In this document: piece after piece, positions 7,584 through 18,566 of the stretch
Numbering within the stretch: the first letter of the stretch is position 1
Layout of the letters: each line of letters opens with the position of its first letter
Source: Streptomyces iranensis
Lineage (GTDB): Bacteria; Actinomycetota; Actinomycetes; Streptomycetales; Streptomycetaceae
NCBI RefSeq assembly: GCF_017874715.1
Contig: NZ_JAGGLR010000038.1
Span: 1-64,000, forward strand
Direction of reading: 5' to 3'
Length of the DNA: 64,000 bases
Translations under genes and position numbers: made by a program
The notes under the pieces: generated by a model
What the model saw: only the letters and a program-made list of their open reading frames with translations
The model's database searches: none
What the model was told of the DNA's origin: nothing

Positions 7584-9353
7584 ATGGCCACGGAGCCCGA
7601 TCTCATCGCCCAGGCTCGCGCATGGCTTGCCGAGGATCCCGATCCCGAGACGCGGGATGAGCTCGGGAAACTGCTCCAGGACGATGCCGTCGACGCGATC
7701 GCCGAGCGGTTCTCCGGCACGTTGCAGTTCGGCACCGCCGGTCTCCGGGGTGAGCTCGGGGCCGGGCCCATGCGGATGAACCGCGCCGTCGTCATCCGCG
7801 CCGCCGCCGGGCTCGCCGCGTATCTGCGCACGTATCACGGTCAGGACGGTCAAGGGCTCGTCGTCGTGGGGTACGACGCCCGCTACAAGAGCGCCGAGTT
7901 CGCCCGCGACACCGCCGCCGTCATGACCGGCGCAGGCTTCCGCGCCGCCGTTCTGCCCCGCCCCCTCCCCACGCCCGTGCTCGCGTTCGCCGTCCGCCAC
8001 CTCGGCGCGATCGCCGGAGTCGAGGTCACCGCGAGCCACAACCCGCCGCGCGACAACGGCTACAAGGTCTACCTCGGCGACGGCTCCCAGATCGTGCCGC
8101 CCGCCGACGCCGAGATCGCCGCCGAGATCGAGGCGATCCGCAGCCTGGGCGACGTGCCCCGGCCCGAGACCGGATGGGAGACGCTGAACGACGACGTCCT
8201 GGAGGCGTACCTCGCGCGGACCGACGCCGTTCTCACCCCGGGTTCGCCCCGGAACGCCCGCGTCGTCTACACCCCGCTGCACGGCGTCGGCCGTGAGACC
8301 CTCACCGCCGCGTTCGCCCGCGCCGGGTTCCCCGAGCCCGCGGTCGTGCCCGAGCAGGCGGAGCCCGACCCGGCGTTCCCGACCGTCGCGTTCCCCAACC
8401 CGGAGGAGCCGGGGGCGATGGACCTGGCCTTCGCCACGGCCCGCAGGGTCGCGCCGGACATCATCATCGCCAACGACCCGGACGCCGACCGCTGCGCCGT
8501 CGCCATCCCCACGATCACGAACCCCACGGCCCCCACGGACGCCGCGAGCTGGCGGATGCTGCGCGGGGACGAGGTCGGCGCGCTCCTCGCCACCCACCTC
8601 GTTCACAAGCGCGCCCGCGGGGCCTTCGCGACCACGATCGTCTCCTCGTCGCTCCTGTCCCGGATCGCGGACGACGCCGGGCTGCCGTACGCCGAGACGC
8701 TGACCGGCTTCAAGTGGCTGGCCCGGGTGGACGGGCTGCGCTACGCGTACGAGGAGGCGCTCGGCTACTGCGTGGATCCGGAGGGCGTACGCGACAAGGA
8801 CGGCATCACGGCCGCGCTGCTCGTGGCCGAGCTGACGTCGGAGCTCAAGGAACAGGGCCGCACCGTCGCAGATCTGTTGGACGACATCGCGGTGGCCCAC
8901 GGCCTGCACGCCACCGACCAGCTCTCCGTCCGGGTCACCGACCTCTCCGTGATCGGCACCGCGATGAAGCGGCTGCGCGAACAGCCGCCCACCGGGCTCG
9001 CGGGGCTCGCCGTGACCTCGGCGGAGGATCTGACGCGGGGCACGGACACCCTGCCCCCGACGGACGGCCTGCGCTATCAGCTCGCCGGGAAGGGGAACGT
9101 TCGCGGCGCCCGTGTGGTCGTCCGGCCCAGCGGCACCGAGCCGAAGCTGAAGTGCTACCTGGAGGTGGCCGTCGACGTCCCCGCCGCCCACGCACTCACT
9201 CCGGCCCGCGCCACGGCGGACACCGTGCTGGCCGCGCTCAAGACGGACCTTTCGGCGGCGGCGGGAATCCAGCCCCCGGAAGCCGCCACCGCGGACGCGG
9301 ACGCGGGCGTATCAGCTGCCGAGCCCGTCGCCGTCGCCCACGGCGATCAGTGA
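7584..9353 (+). CDS. Phospho-sugar mutase of the PGM2 / phosphopentomutase type
   Basis: 589 residues of the alpha-D-phosphohexomutase family. Seen in order: phosphoserine loop TASHNP, metal loop NDPDADR, sugar loop EEALGYCV..DKDG and phosphate loop RPSGTEPK. The EEALGY form resembles PGM2-type enzymes that act on pentose phosphates, not the GEESGH-type loop of ordinary glucomutases. With the phosphorylase upstream and deoC downstream, conversion of (deoxy)ribose-1-phosphate to the 5-phosphate is the likely role. AGGAGG lies six bases before the ATG. A short acidic/Ala tail ends the protein. Confidence 0.87.
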   Translation: MATEPDLIAQARAWLAEDPDPETRDELGKLLQDDAVDAIAERFSGTLQFGTAGLRGELGAGPMRMNRAVVIRAAAGLAAYLRTYHGQDGQGLVVVGYDARYKSAEFARDTAAVMTGAGFRAAVLPRPLPTPVLAFAVRHLGAIAGVEVTASHNPPRDNGYKVYLGDGSQIVPPADAEIAAEIEAIRSLGDVPRPETGWETLNDDVLEAYLARTDAVLTPGSPRNARVVYTPLHGVGRETLTAAFARAGFPEPAVVPEQAEPDPAFPTVAFPNPEEPGAMDLAFATARRVAPDIIIANDPDADRCAVAIPTITNPTAPTDAASWRMLRGDEVGALLATHLVHKRARGAFATTIVSSSLLSRIADDAGLPYAETLTGFKWLARVDGLRYAYEEALGYCVDPEGVRDKDGITAALLVAELTSELKEQGRTVADLLDDIAVAHGLHATDQLSVRVTDLSVIGTAMKRLREQPPTGLAGLAVTSAEDLTRGTDTLPPTDGLRYQLAGKGNVRGARVVVRPSGTEPKLKCYLEVAVDVPAAHALTPARATADTVLAALKTDLSAAAGIQPPEAATADADAGVSAAEPVAVAHGDQ

Positions 9354-9693
9354 CGGCGCCGGAGCGGCTCGGATCCGGCTGAGAAAAGGCCATGGACGAC
9401 CGGGGGGCATCGCCCCGCACCCCGGGTACACGCTGTAGCGGAACGTGTCACACGGGCCGTCACGGTGACGACCGCCCCGTCCGGCCGTCGGCCCCGGTCC
9501 GTACTGATGGCCGCGTGGTCTCCGGCCCCGGCCGCCTGGCCCTCTGGGGGCGGGACGTGGGTGTCGCCGGGGGTGTGCTCGGCCCCCAGCGGCGGGCCAG
9601 GCACCCGACGGTCAGCCGGAATCAGGGCCACCCCAGCCCAAGCGGCCAGCCGGGGACCGGTAAACCGGACCCACCGGCCCAGCGGCCCGGCTC
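9354..9693. other. Intergenic region without a recognisable gene
   Basis: 340 bp between the mutase (+) and the PH-domain gene (-). Frames on both strands are low-complexity and lack good starts. No hairpin with a long stem was found. Nothing can be assigned. Confidence 0.6.
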
Positions 9694-10377
9694 TCAGCCG
9701 ATCGCCAGCATGACGCCCAACAGCACCGCGCCCGCCAGCGTCGGCGCGATCACCTCGAAGGCCCAGCGCACCTCCGGCGCCCCCTGGGCGCCCTCGCGCT
9801 CGGCGTTGAGTTCGGCCAACTCGCGCAGGTCGCCGATCGCCGCGTCGGAGGAGGCCCGGCGGTCCTCGTCGGGCCTGCCGGCCGCGACATGGGTGGACGC
9901 GGCGCCGAAGGGGTCCTCGGAGGCCGCCCTGGCCTGCTGCCGGGCGGCCCGCTTGCGCTGGCGCAGCGAGACCGGGATCGCCCACAGCTGGTACGTGGAC
10001 CCGCCCGCGAGCACCTCGCTGGTGTACCCGGCGCGCAGCCCCTCGACCGAGGCCCAGGGGAGCGTGATCGTACGGAACGGGTTGCGGACGAGCAGCCGGT
10101 CCTGCCCCGCGTACACCGCCGGGCGCACCGTGAAGGCGATCACCACCGGCACCGCGAAGAACAGCCCGGCCAGCGCCAGCCACGGCGTCCGTCCCTCGCC
10201 CCGGACCATCGCGTCGATGCCGAGCCAGCTGCTGAGCCCGAGCAGCAGCACTCCGCCCGCGATACCGCTCGGGGAGCGGTAGATCCGGTCCGAGAAGGTC
10301 TCGGTCTCGGCATCGGAGGAAGCGGAGGAAGCGGAGCTGGAGGCAGCGGGGGCGGAGTCGTCGTCCGGGCTCGTCAT
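9694..10377 (-). CDS. Membrane PH-domain protein
   Basis: 227 residues. An acidic, Ser-rich N-terminus (about 1-35) precedes two transmembrane segments (about 40-57 and 66-85). A bacterial PH-like domain follows (RPAVYAGQDRLLVRNPFRTI and VEGLRAGYTS), with an Ala/Arg-rich linker and a final transmembrane helix. Actinomycete homologues are common, but their function is unknown. The ATG at 10377 was chosen. It is divergent from deoC, and its start region abuts the deoC promoter. Confidence 0.8.
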   Translation of the reverse strand: MTSPDDDSAPAASSSASSASSDAETETFSDRIYRSPSGIAGGVLLLGLSSWLGIDAMVRGEGRTPWLALAGLFFAVPVVIAFTVRPAVYAGQDRLLVRNPFRTITLPWASVEGLRAGYTSEVLAGGSTYQLWAIPVSLRQRKRAARQQARAASEDPFGAASTHVAAGRPDEDRRASSDAAIGDLRELAELNAEREGAQGAPEVRWAFEVIAPTLAGAVLLGVMLAIG

Positions 10378-10483
10378 GCGCCCGATTGTGCACCACACTC
10401 ACGGGGCGGGGAGCGCCCAGGGCGGACGCGAGATCGCTCGCCTCCGGCCCCCGATCGATTCCAGGCCCGGGGGTGACATCCGA

Positions 10484-10509
10484 CTACGCGCGTAGATATG
10501 CTCATCTGG
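10484..10509 (+). promoter_or_regulatory. Operator CTACGCGCGTAG and leaderless promoter of deoC
   Basis: The perfect palindrome (10484-10495) is followed one base later by the -10 candidate TATGCT (10497-10502). The GTG start codon is 7 bp downstream at 10509. This spacing would give a leaderless message with the operator just upstream of the -10 box, so a bound repressor would block RNA polymerase. Confidence 0.8.
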
Positions 10510-11516
10510 TGACCATGCCCACCACAGTTCCCGCATACGGCAAAGAGGCCGCGGAGCGACTCGCGTCGATGGCGGACGTGACCGCCGGCGACGGCGCACT
10601 GCGCCGCTTCCTGCACGGCCTGCCGGGCGTCGACGCGGTCGGCCTGCAGGCCCGTGCCGCGACCCTCGGCACCCGCTCGATCAAGACCACGGCGAAGGCG
10701 TACGCCATCGACCTGGCGATCTCGATGATCGACCTGACGACCCTCGAGGGTGCCGACACCCCGGGCAAGGTCCGGGCGCTCTGCGCCAAGGGGATCAACC
10801 CCGACCCCACCGACCGCACCGCCCCGAAGGTCGCGGCGATCTGCGTCTACGGCGACATGGTGGCCACCGCCAAGGAGGCCCTGACCGGCAGCGGCATCCA
10901 TGTGGCCGCCGTCGCCACCGCCTTTCCCTCCGGCCGGGCCTCGCTGCCGGTCAAGCTGGCCGACACCCGGGACGCGGTGGCCGCCGGGGCGGACGAGATC
11001 GACATGGTGATCGACCGCGGCGCCTTCCTCTCCGGCCGCTACCTCGACGTCTTCGAGGAGATCCGGCAGGTGAAGGAGGCGTGCGTCCGCGAGGACGGCA
11101 GCGGCACGGCGGCCCACCTCAAGGTCATCTTCGAGACCGGTGAGCTCCAGACGTACGACAACGTCCGCCGCGCCTCCTGGCTGGCGATGCTCGCGGGCGC
11201 GGACTTCATCAAGACCTCCACCGGCAAGGTGGCCGTCAACGCGACCCCGCCCGTCACCCTCGTCCTCCTGGAGGCGGTCCGCGACTTCCGCACCGCGGTC
11301 GGCGTACAGGTGGGCGTGAAGCCCGCGGGCGGCATCCGCACCTCCAAGGACGCGATCAAGTACCTGGTGATGGTCAACGAGACGCTGGGCGACGAGTGGC
11401 TCTCCCCGGAGTGGTTCCGCTTCGGCGCCTCCAGTCTGCTCAACGATCTGCTCATGCAGCGCCAGAAGCTGAGCACCGGCCGGTACTCCGGTCCCGACTA
11501 CGTGACGGTGGACTGA
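10509..11516 (+). CDS. deoC: Deoxyribose-phosphate aldolase
   Basis: 335 residues. Cleaves 2-deoxyribose-5-phosphate to acetaldehyde and glyceraldehyde-3-phosphate. The active-site segment FIKTSTGK (233-240) holds the Schiff-base Lys235, and VGVKPAGGIR supplies the second catalytic Lys. It belongs to the long DeoC class, with about 70 more N-terminal residues than the E. coli enzyme. GTG 10509 is preferred on promoter spacing; ATG 10515 is the alternative. Two aldehyde dehydrogenase genes follow at 6 bp and with overlap, which fits disposal of the acetaldehyde. Confidence 0.95.
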   Translation: MTMPTTVPAYGKEAAERLASMADVTAGDGALRRFLHGLPGVDAVGLQARAATLGTRSIKTTAKAYAIDLAISMIDLTTLEGADTPGKVRALCAKGINPDPTDRTAPKVAAICVYGDMVATAKEALTGSGIHVAAVATAFPSGRASLPVKLADTRDAVAAGADEIDMVIDRGAFLSGRYLDVFEEIRQVKEACVREDGSGTAAHLKVIFETGELQTYDNVRRASWLAMLAGADFIKTSTGKVAVNATPPVTLVLLEAVRDFRTAVGVQVGVKPAGGIRTSKDAIKYLVMVNETLGDEWLSPEWFRFGASSLLNDLLMQRQKLSTGRYSGPDYVTVD

Positions 11517-11522
11517 TACGCC

Positions 11523-12948
<1,426 letters not shown>

Positions 12949-12956
<8 letters not shown>

Positions 12957-13812
12957 CAACCGACTCTCCGTGCTCAAGACCTACAAGCTGTTCGTCGGGG
13001 GCAAGTTCCCCCGGTCCGAGAGCGGGCGGGTGTACGAGGTGACCGACGCAAAGGGCAAGTGGCTGGCCAACGCCCCGCTGGCCTCCCGCAAGGACGCCCG
13101 GGACGCGGTCGTCGCCGCGCGCAAGGCGTTCGGCGGCTGGTCGGGGGCCACCGCCTACAACCGGGGCCAGATCCTCTACCGCGTCGCCGAGATGCTGGAG
13201 GGCCGCCGCGACCAGTTCGTCCACGAGGTCGCCGACGCCGGGGGCGTTTCGAAGTCCAAGGCCACCGCGCAGGTGGACGCGGCGATCGACCGCTGGGTCT
13301 GGTACGCGGGCTGGTCCGACAAGACAACCCAGATCGCCGGGTCCGCCAACCCCGTGGCCGGGCCGTACTTCAACCTCTCCTCCCCCGAGCCGACCGGCGT
13401 GGTCGCGCTCCTCGCGCCCCAGGACTCCTCCTTCCTGGGCCTGGTGTCGGTGATCGCCCCGGCGATCGTCACCGGGAACACGACCATCGTCATCGCCGCC
13501 GAGGGCGCCCCGCTCCCCGCCCTCTCCCTCGCCGAGGTTCTCGCCACCTCCGACCTCCCGGGCGGCGTGGTCAACGTCCTGTCCGGCCGCACGGCGGAGA
13601 TCGCCGCCCCGCTGGCCGCGCACCAGGACGTGAACGCGATCGACCTCGCCGGCGCGGACCCGGAGCTCGCGACCGAACTGGAGAAGGCCGCCGCGGAGAA
13701 CCTCAAGCGCGTCCTGCGTCCACAGCCTGTGGATTGGACCGCCGACCCCGGCACCGGCCGCCTCCTCACCTTCCTGGAGACCAAAACCGTCTGGCACCCG
13801 ATGGGCGCCTAG
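12949..13812 (+). CDS. Truncated aldehyde dehydrogenase paralogue without catalytic residues
   Basis: 287 residues. It aligns with the N-terminal cofactor domain of ALDHs (VGGKFPRSESGR, then LLAPQDSSFLGLVSVIAPAIVTGNT). It ends before the catalytic domain, so no LELGG Glu and no catalytic Cys are present. The frame is intact with normal Streptomyces codon use, which argues against recent decay. It may be a partner or regulatory subunit of the preceding enzyme. This is inference; a degenerate gene cannot be excluded. Confidence 0.82.
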
Positions 13813-14335
13813 CCCGACGGCCGAGTCCCCCCGCCCCCGGGGGCCGGGGGCCGGTGAGCTGACCGCGACGTCGGCCCGCTAACCGGCCCGGCCACCAACC
13901 ACGCCGCCTGCAACGCGGTGCTCGAGTGGCCACCGGCGAGCAGGGGGCCAGTGCACCCGCGGGACGGCATCCGCGTCGCCATCTGCCGACCAGCACCGAC
14001 GACCGGATCCAGGTCAGCCGACACCCGGACGGCCCCCAGGAGCCCCCACCACGGCACCCGCCCCACAAGCCGGCGGCCGTGCACCGTTCGCGACGGCCGG
14101 CAAGGGCGTGATCACCTGCGCCGGCGAGCTGATCGCGGTCCGTACGCCGGCGCGGCGGGTGGGCGCGTGGGCTTCCGCGCACACCCTGGACCCACCCCCG
14201 CCCCCTCTTCCGCACCGAGCGCCCCCGCACCGTCCGCATCCCGGACATCGCGGCAGCATTTTTCGTCGCACATATTGTCAACAATTTCATCGACAGTTAG
14301 GTTGCGAGGAACCGCACGCCACGAAGGAACAGCGA
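13813..14335. other. 523-bp intergenic region ahead of ligJ
   Basis: A C/G-run hairpin just after the upstream stop (near 13832-13854) may terminate transcription. Short frames inside are Pro/Arg-rich and not convincing. The last 70 bp turn AT-richer and contain the ATTGTCAACAAT palindrome described separately. Nothing else is recognised. Confidence 0.55.
14274..14285 (+). promoter_or_regulatory. Palindrome ATTGTCAACAAT upstream of ligJ, possible GntR-type operator
   Basis: ATTGT-CA-ACAAT is a perfect inverted repeat 51 bp before the ligJ start. ATTGT..ACAAT-like sites are typical of GntR regulators of the FCD class that control acid catabolism. No such regulator gene is adjacent. The assignment is inference from motif shape. 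Confidence 0.5.
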
Positions 14336-15361
14336 ATGATCATCGACTGCCATGGCCACTACACCACCGCGCCCCCGGCGCTGGAGGCATGGCGCACCCA
14401 GCAGATCGACGGACTCACCGACCCCGCCCGCACCCCCTCCCGCACCGATCTCCGCATCGGCGACGACGAGCTGCGCCGGAGCATCGAGCCGAATCAGCTC
14501 CGGCTGATGGACGAGCGCGGCATCGACCTGACGGTCTTCTCGCCCCGGGCGTCCTTCATGGCCCACCACATCGGCGATCTCCACACCTCCTCCGAGTGGG
14601 CGGCGCTCTGCAACGAGCTCTGCTTCCGCGTCGGCGAGCTCTACCCGGAGCGCTTCGCCCCCGCCGCGATGCTTCCGCAGTCGCCGGGCGTCGACCCGGT
14701 CACCTGCGTGCCCGAACTCGTCCGCTGTGTGGAGGAGTACGGGGCCGTGGCCGTCAACCTCAACCCCGACCCCTCGGGCGGCCACTGGACGGCCCCGCCG
14801 CTGACCGACCGCTCGTGGTACCCGATCTACGAAAAGCTGGTGGAGTACGACGTCCCGGCGATGGTGCACGTGAGCACCAGCGTGAACCCCGCCTTCCACA
14901 CCACCGGGGCGCACTACCTCAACGCCGATACGACGGTGTTCATGCAGCTGGTGCAGGGCGATCTGTTCGCCGACTTCCCCACCCTTCGGCTGATCATCCC
15001 GCATGGCGGCGGGGCCGTTCCGTATCACTGGGGCCGGTTCCGCGGACTGGCGATGGCCCTGGGCAAGCCGCCCCTGGAGGAGCATGTCCTGGACAATGTC
15101 TTCTTCGACACCTGCGTCTATCACCAGCCCGGTATCGACCTGCTCTTCGACGTCGTCCCGGCCCGGAACATCCTCTTCGCCTCGGAGATGATCGGCGCCG
15201 TCCGCGACATCGACCCCCGGACCGGTCGGCACTTCGACGACACCCGCCGCTACGCCGAGGCCACCGGGCTCGACGCGGACGAGCTGACCGGCGTCTTCGA
15301 GCACAATGCCCGCACCGTCTACCCCCGACTGGACGCCCTGCTGACGAAACAGGGCCGCTGA
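14336..15361 (+). CDS. ligJ: 4-Oxalomesaconate hydratase
   Basis: 341 residues, an amidohydrolase-fold protein that begins MIIDCHGHYTT and keeps LigJ-specific stretches (QLRLMDERG, SPRASFMAHHIGD, NLNPDPSGGHWT, IPHGGGAVPYHWGRFRG, ASEMIGAVR). LigJ hydrates 4-oxalomesaconate to 4-carboxy-4-hydroxy-2-oxoadipate in the protocatechuate 4,5-cleavage and gallate pathways. The ATG was chosen for AAGGA upstream and because the HxH metal motif starts at residue 6. Followed after 76 bp by the gene for the preceding step. Confidence 0.9.
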   Translation: MIIDCHGHYTTAPPALEAWRTQQIDGLTDPARTPSRTDLRIGDDELRRSIEPNQLRLMDERGIDLTVFSPRASFMAHHIGDLHTSSEWAALCNELCFRVGELYPERFAPAAMLPQSPGVDPVTCVPELVRCVEEYGAVAVNLNPDPSGGHWTAPPLTDRSWYPIYEKLVEYDVPAMVHVSTSVNPAFHTTGAHYLNADTTVFMQLVQGDLFADFPTLRLIIPHGGGAVPYHWGRFRGLAMALGKPPLEEHVLDNVFFDTCVYHQPGIDLLFDVVPARNILFASEMIGAVRDIDPRTGRHFDDTRRYAEATGLDADELTGVFEHNARTVYPRLDALLTKQGR

Positions 15362-15437
15362 GATGACGCGCACGTCCGTCGATTCGCCCCGGGTTCCCAA
15401 CGACCGCAGGGCCGCCCACCCGCCCAGAGGAGCCCTC

Positions 15438-16358
15438 ATGAGCACGCTCTCCCCCAAGACCCCGGGCTGGCTGGACTGGCATCCCGACCCGTCCCGGCCC
15501 GCCTTCGCCCTGCCGCCGGGCACCGTCGACACCCACTGCCATGTCTTCGGCCCGCAGGCCGCGTTCCCCTTCGCGCCCGAGCGGAAGTACACGCCCTGCG
15601 ACGGCGGCAAGGACGACCTCTTCGCCCTCCGCGACCATCTCGGGGTCGCCCGCAATGTGATCGTCCAGGCGACCTGTCACGGCGCGGACAACAGCGCCAT
15701 GGTCGACGCCGTCCAGGCGTCCGGCAGCCGGGCGCGTGGCATCGCGACCGTACGCCCGGAGGTCACCGACGCCGAGCTGCGCCGGCTCGACGCGGCGGGG
15801 GTGCGCGGGGTGCGCTTCACCTTCCTGAGGCGGCTGGCCGACGCCGCGCCCCAGGACGCGCTGGCCGCCGTCGCCCGGCGGATCGCCCCGCTCGGCTGGC
15901 ATGTCGTCCTCTACTTCGAAAGCGCCGACCTGCCCGAGCTGGAACGTTTCTTCAGCTCCCTGCCCACCCCGCTCGTCGTGGATCACATGGGACGGCCGGA
16001 CGTGACCGAACCGGCGGACGGGCCGGACTTCACCCGCTTCCTGCGGTTCGCCGAACGCAATGACGTATGGGTCAAGGTCACCTGCCCCGAGCGCCTCAGC
16101 GTCACCGGCCCCCCGGCCCTGAACGCCGAGCCGCACCCGTACGCCGATGTGGTGCCCTTCGCCCGCCGCGCGATCGAGGAGTTCCCCGACCGGGTGCTGT
16201 GGGGCACGGACTGGCCGCATCCCAACCTCACCGCCCATATGCCCGACGACGGGCTGCTGGCCGACTACGTGCCCCAGGTGGCGGTCACCGCCGAGCAGCG
16301 GCGGAAGCTGCTGGTCGACAATCCCATGCGGCTCTACTGGCCCGGCGAAGGCGCCTGA
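15438..16358 (+). CDS. ligI: 2-Pyrone-4,6-dicarboxylate hydrolase
   Basis: 306 residues of the amidohydrolase family, matching LigI closely: DTHCHVFGP, ALRDHLGVARNVIVQATCHG, VVDHMGRPDV, WGTDWPHPN and NPMRLYWP. The enzyme opens the lactone of 2-pyrone-4,6-dicarboxylate to oxalomesaconate, the LigJ substrate. The ATG at 15438 has AGAGGAG upstream; an earlier start at 15363 would add unconserved residues. No ring-cleavage dioxygenase, LigC or LigK gene is in the window, so the pathway's other steps must lie elsewhere or the pyrone is imported. Confidence 0.9.
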   Translation: MSTLSPKTPGWLDWHPDPSRPAFALPPGTVDTHCHVFGPQAAFPFAPERKYTPCDGGKDDLFALRDHLGVARNVIVQATCHGADNSAMVDAVQASGSRARGIATVRPEVTDAELRRLDAAGVRGVRFTFLRRLADAAPQDALAAVARRIAPLGWHVVLYFESADLPELERFFSSLPTPLVVDHMGRPDVTEPADGPDFTRFLRFAERNDVWVKVTCPERLSVTGPPALNAEPHPYADVVPFARRAIEEFPDRVLWGTDWPHPNLTAHMPDDGLLADYVPQVAVTAEQRRKLLVDNPMRLYWPGEGA

Positions 16359-16419
16359 CCCCGGTCCACCCCCGCCCCCCGCTCCGTCCCCCTCCCCGCC
16401 TCTTCGACAAGGGCCGCCC

Positions 16420-17772
16420 ATGCAGCACTCCAACGCGGTGAACCGGCTGGACAGACTCCCCATCTCCCGGTTCCACAAGATCACCTTGCTGGCCGTCTCG
16501 TTCGCCTACTTCTTCGAGTTCGCGGACATCAACACCTTCGCCACCACCGCTCCCCAGCTCATCGACCTCTGGGGCATCACGGTCGACCAGATCGCCTACG
16601 TCACCTCGCTGTCGTTCGTCGGCATGTTCATCGGCTCCGTGGTCGCGAGCACCCTCGCCGACCGCTGGGGCCGCAGGAAGGCGCTGATCCAGACCACGCT
16701 GTGTTTCGGGGTCTTCTCGCTCGCCTCCGCCTTCGCCTGGGACGTCGTCTCCCTGGGCGTCTTCCGGGTGCTGACCTCGGCGGGGCTGTCCGCGATGACC
16801 GTCGTGGCGGTGATCTACGTCAACGAGATGTATCCGTCCGCCGTACGCGGCAAGTACCAGGCGTACGCCATCGTCATAGGCATCTGCGGCACCCCGGCCA
16901 CCAACCTCATCGCCAGCGCCGTCGTACCGCTCAGCGACTGGTCCTGGCGGCTGGTCTATCTGTGGGGCTCGCTCGGCCTCCTCTTCGTCCTCTTCACCCG
17001 GCATCTGAAGGAGTCCCCCCGCTGGCACGAGAGCAGGGGCGAGTACGACGCGGCGGAGACGGTCCTCGGCGAGATCGAGGCCCGGGTCGCCGCCGAGAAG
17101 GGCCCGCTGCCCGAGCCCGCGCCGCCGATCGACGAGACCCGCCCCGCCAAGGCGTCGCCTCGCCTCCTCCTGAAGAGGAAGTACCTCGGGCCGACCGCGC
17201 TGCTCACCGTCCTGTGGGTGACCCAGACCATCGGCTTCTTCGGCTACTCCAGCTGGGCGCCCACCCTGCTGGCCAAGGAGGGCTTCAGCGTCGAGAAGTC
17301 GGTCTTCTACGTGGCCCTCACCACCGTGGGCGCGCCGCTCGGCTCGTTCCTGGCCTCCCTGGTCACCGACCGGTTCGAACGCAAATGGTGTCTGGTGGCC
17401 TTCGGCGCGGTGATCGCGCTGTGCGGTCTGCTGTACGGGCTGACCTTCAACCCGGCCCTGATCGTGGTCTTCGGCTTCCTGGTGAACCTCTTCGAGCGCG
17501 GCTACACGGCCCTGGGGTACGCCTACTCGCCCGAGCTGTTCGACACCCGCGGCCGCTCGCTGGGGACGGGCGTCTCCTACGGGCTCGGGCGGCTCTCGAA
17601 CGCCGCGGGGCCGCTGATCATCGCGGCCCTCTACCACGGCACCGGCTATCAGAGCGTCTTCTTCTTCATCGCGGGCACCTGGCTCCTGGGCTCCCTCGTC
17701 CTGGCGGTCTTCGGCCCCCGGACCCGCCCGGCCCGTACCGCGGCGGCGGAACGGCCACGCGCGGTCGTCTGA
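16420..17772 (+). CDS. MFS transporter, aromatic acid / sugar-porter type
   Basis: 450 residues with 12 predicted membrane spans and the MFS loop motif ADRWGRRK after span 2; the second half carries TDRFERK. It resembles proton-coupled carriers for small organic acids. It follows ligI by 61 bp on the same strand, so uptake of the pyrone dicarboxylate, oxalomesaconate or a related aromatic acid is the simplest guess. The ATG at 16420 follows a Pro-rich stretch; no strong ribosome site is visible. Confidence 0.85.
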   Translation: MQHSNAVNRLDRLPISRFHKITLLAVSFAYFFEFADINTFATTAPQLIDLWGITVDQIAYVTSLSFVGMFIGSVVASTLADRWGRRKALIQTTLCFGVFSLASAFAWDVVSLGVFRVLTSAGLSAMTVVAVIYVNEMYPSAVRGKYQAYAIVIGICGTPATNLIASAVVPLSDWSWRLVYLWGSLGLLFVLFTRHLKESPRWHESRGEYDAAETVLGEIEARVAAEKGPLPEPAPPIDETRPAKASPRLLLKRKYLGPTALLTVLWVTQTIGFFGYSSWAPTLLAKEGFSVEKSVFYVALTTVGAPLGSFLASLVTDRFERKWCLVAFGAVIALCGLLYGLTFNPALIVVFGFLVNLFERGYTALGYAYSPELFDTRGRSLGTGVSYGLGRLSNAAGPLIIAALYHGTGYQSVFFFIAGTWLLGSLVLAVFGPRTRPARTAAAERPRAVV

Positions 17773-17855
17773 CGGCGGCCGGGGCCATATGGGCGGTCAG
17801 CTCGACGGTCACGCGGGGGTCACGCGGGGGAAAGGATGCGTCACACTGGTGTTCC

Positions 17856-18491
17856 GTGACCAGCCAACCGCCTTCCGCCCGTGTCGTCCTGCTCTCCGGC
17901 CCCTCGGGTTCGGGCAAGTCCTCCCTCGCGGCCCGCACCGGGCTGCCCGTGCTCAACCTCGACGACTTCTACAAGGAGGGCGGCGACCCGACGCTCCCCC
18001 AACTCCCCGACGGCGGGGGCGCCGACTGGGACTCACTGCTGTCCTGGGACGCGGACGCGGCGGTCGCGGCCATCGAGGAGCTGTGCCGTACGTCCGGTAC
18101 GACCGTGCCGCTGTACGACATCGCCACCAGCGCCCGCGTCGGCGAGGAGGCGCTGGGCATCGGGCGGTCGCCGCTGTTCATCGCCGAGGGGATCTTCGCC
18201 GCCGACATCGTCGGGCGGTGTGCCGACCTCGGGGTGCTCGCGGACGCGATCTGTCTGCGCGGCCGCCCGTCCACCACGTTCCGGCGCAGGCTGCTGCGCG
18301 ATCTGCGGGAGGGCCGTAAGCCCGCGCTCTATCTGCTGCGGCGCGGCTGGCGGCTGATGCGCGCGGAGCGCGGGATCGTGGCCCGGCAGACGACATTGGG
18401 CGCGTACGCGTGCGGCAAGGACGTGGCGCTGGGCCGGATAGCGGCGGCGGGAGAGCGGATCCCCGTCTCCGGCCAGAAGGCGTCCGTATAG
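17856..18491 (+). CDS. udk: Uridine kinase-like P-loop kinase
   Basis: 211 residues. Walker A GPSGSGKSS lies near residue 14, DDFYKEGGDPTLP forms the substrate lid region, and IAEGIFAADIV resembles the Walker B/acceptor segment of uridine kinases. It would phosphorylate uridine or cytidine for salvage, matching the nucleoside theme of the window. The GTG at 17856 was chosen because upstream sequence is noncoding and repetitive (two gtcacgcggggg copies). A degenerate repeat and a strong terminator follow the stop. Confidence 0.82.
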   Translation: MTSQPPSARVVLLSGPSGSGKSSLAARTGLPVLNLDDFYKEGGDPTLPQLPDGGGADWDSLLSWDADAAVAAIEELCRTSGTTVPLYDIATSARVGEEALGIGRSPLFIAEGIFAADIVGRCADLGVLADAICLRGRPSTTFRRRLLRDLREGRKPALYLLRRGWRLMRAERGIVARQTTLGAYACGKDVALGRIAAAGERIPVSGQKASV

Positions 18492-18566
18492 CCACGTAGC
18501 CAAACGTAGCCACACGGCCAACGCAGCCACTCAGCCAACGCAGTCACGCAGCCAACGCAGCCAAAA
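18491..18566. repeat. Degenerate tandem repeat after the uridine kinase stop
   Basis: Seven or so copies of gccaacgcag / gccacgtag variants, 10-13 bp each, run from the stop codon to the terminator. No coding potential is apparent. Confidence 0.7.

Noticed and set aside
7185..9191. Long minus-strand frame (668 codons) across the mutase gene and inverted repeat
   Set aside because: Shadow of a high-GC gene: Arg/Gly/Pro-rich, no domain, and the plus strand has an unmistakable mutase.
14100..14200. Possible protein remnant (ITCAGELIAVRTPARRVG) before ligJ
   Set aside because: Short, no start or homologue recognised, and bounded by Pro-rich noise.
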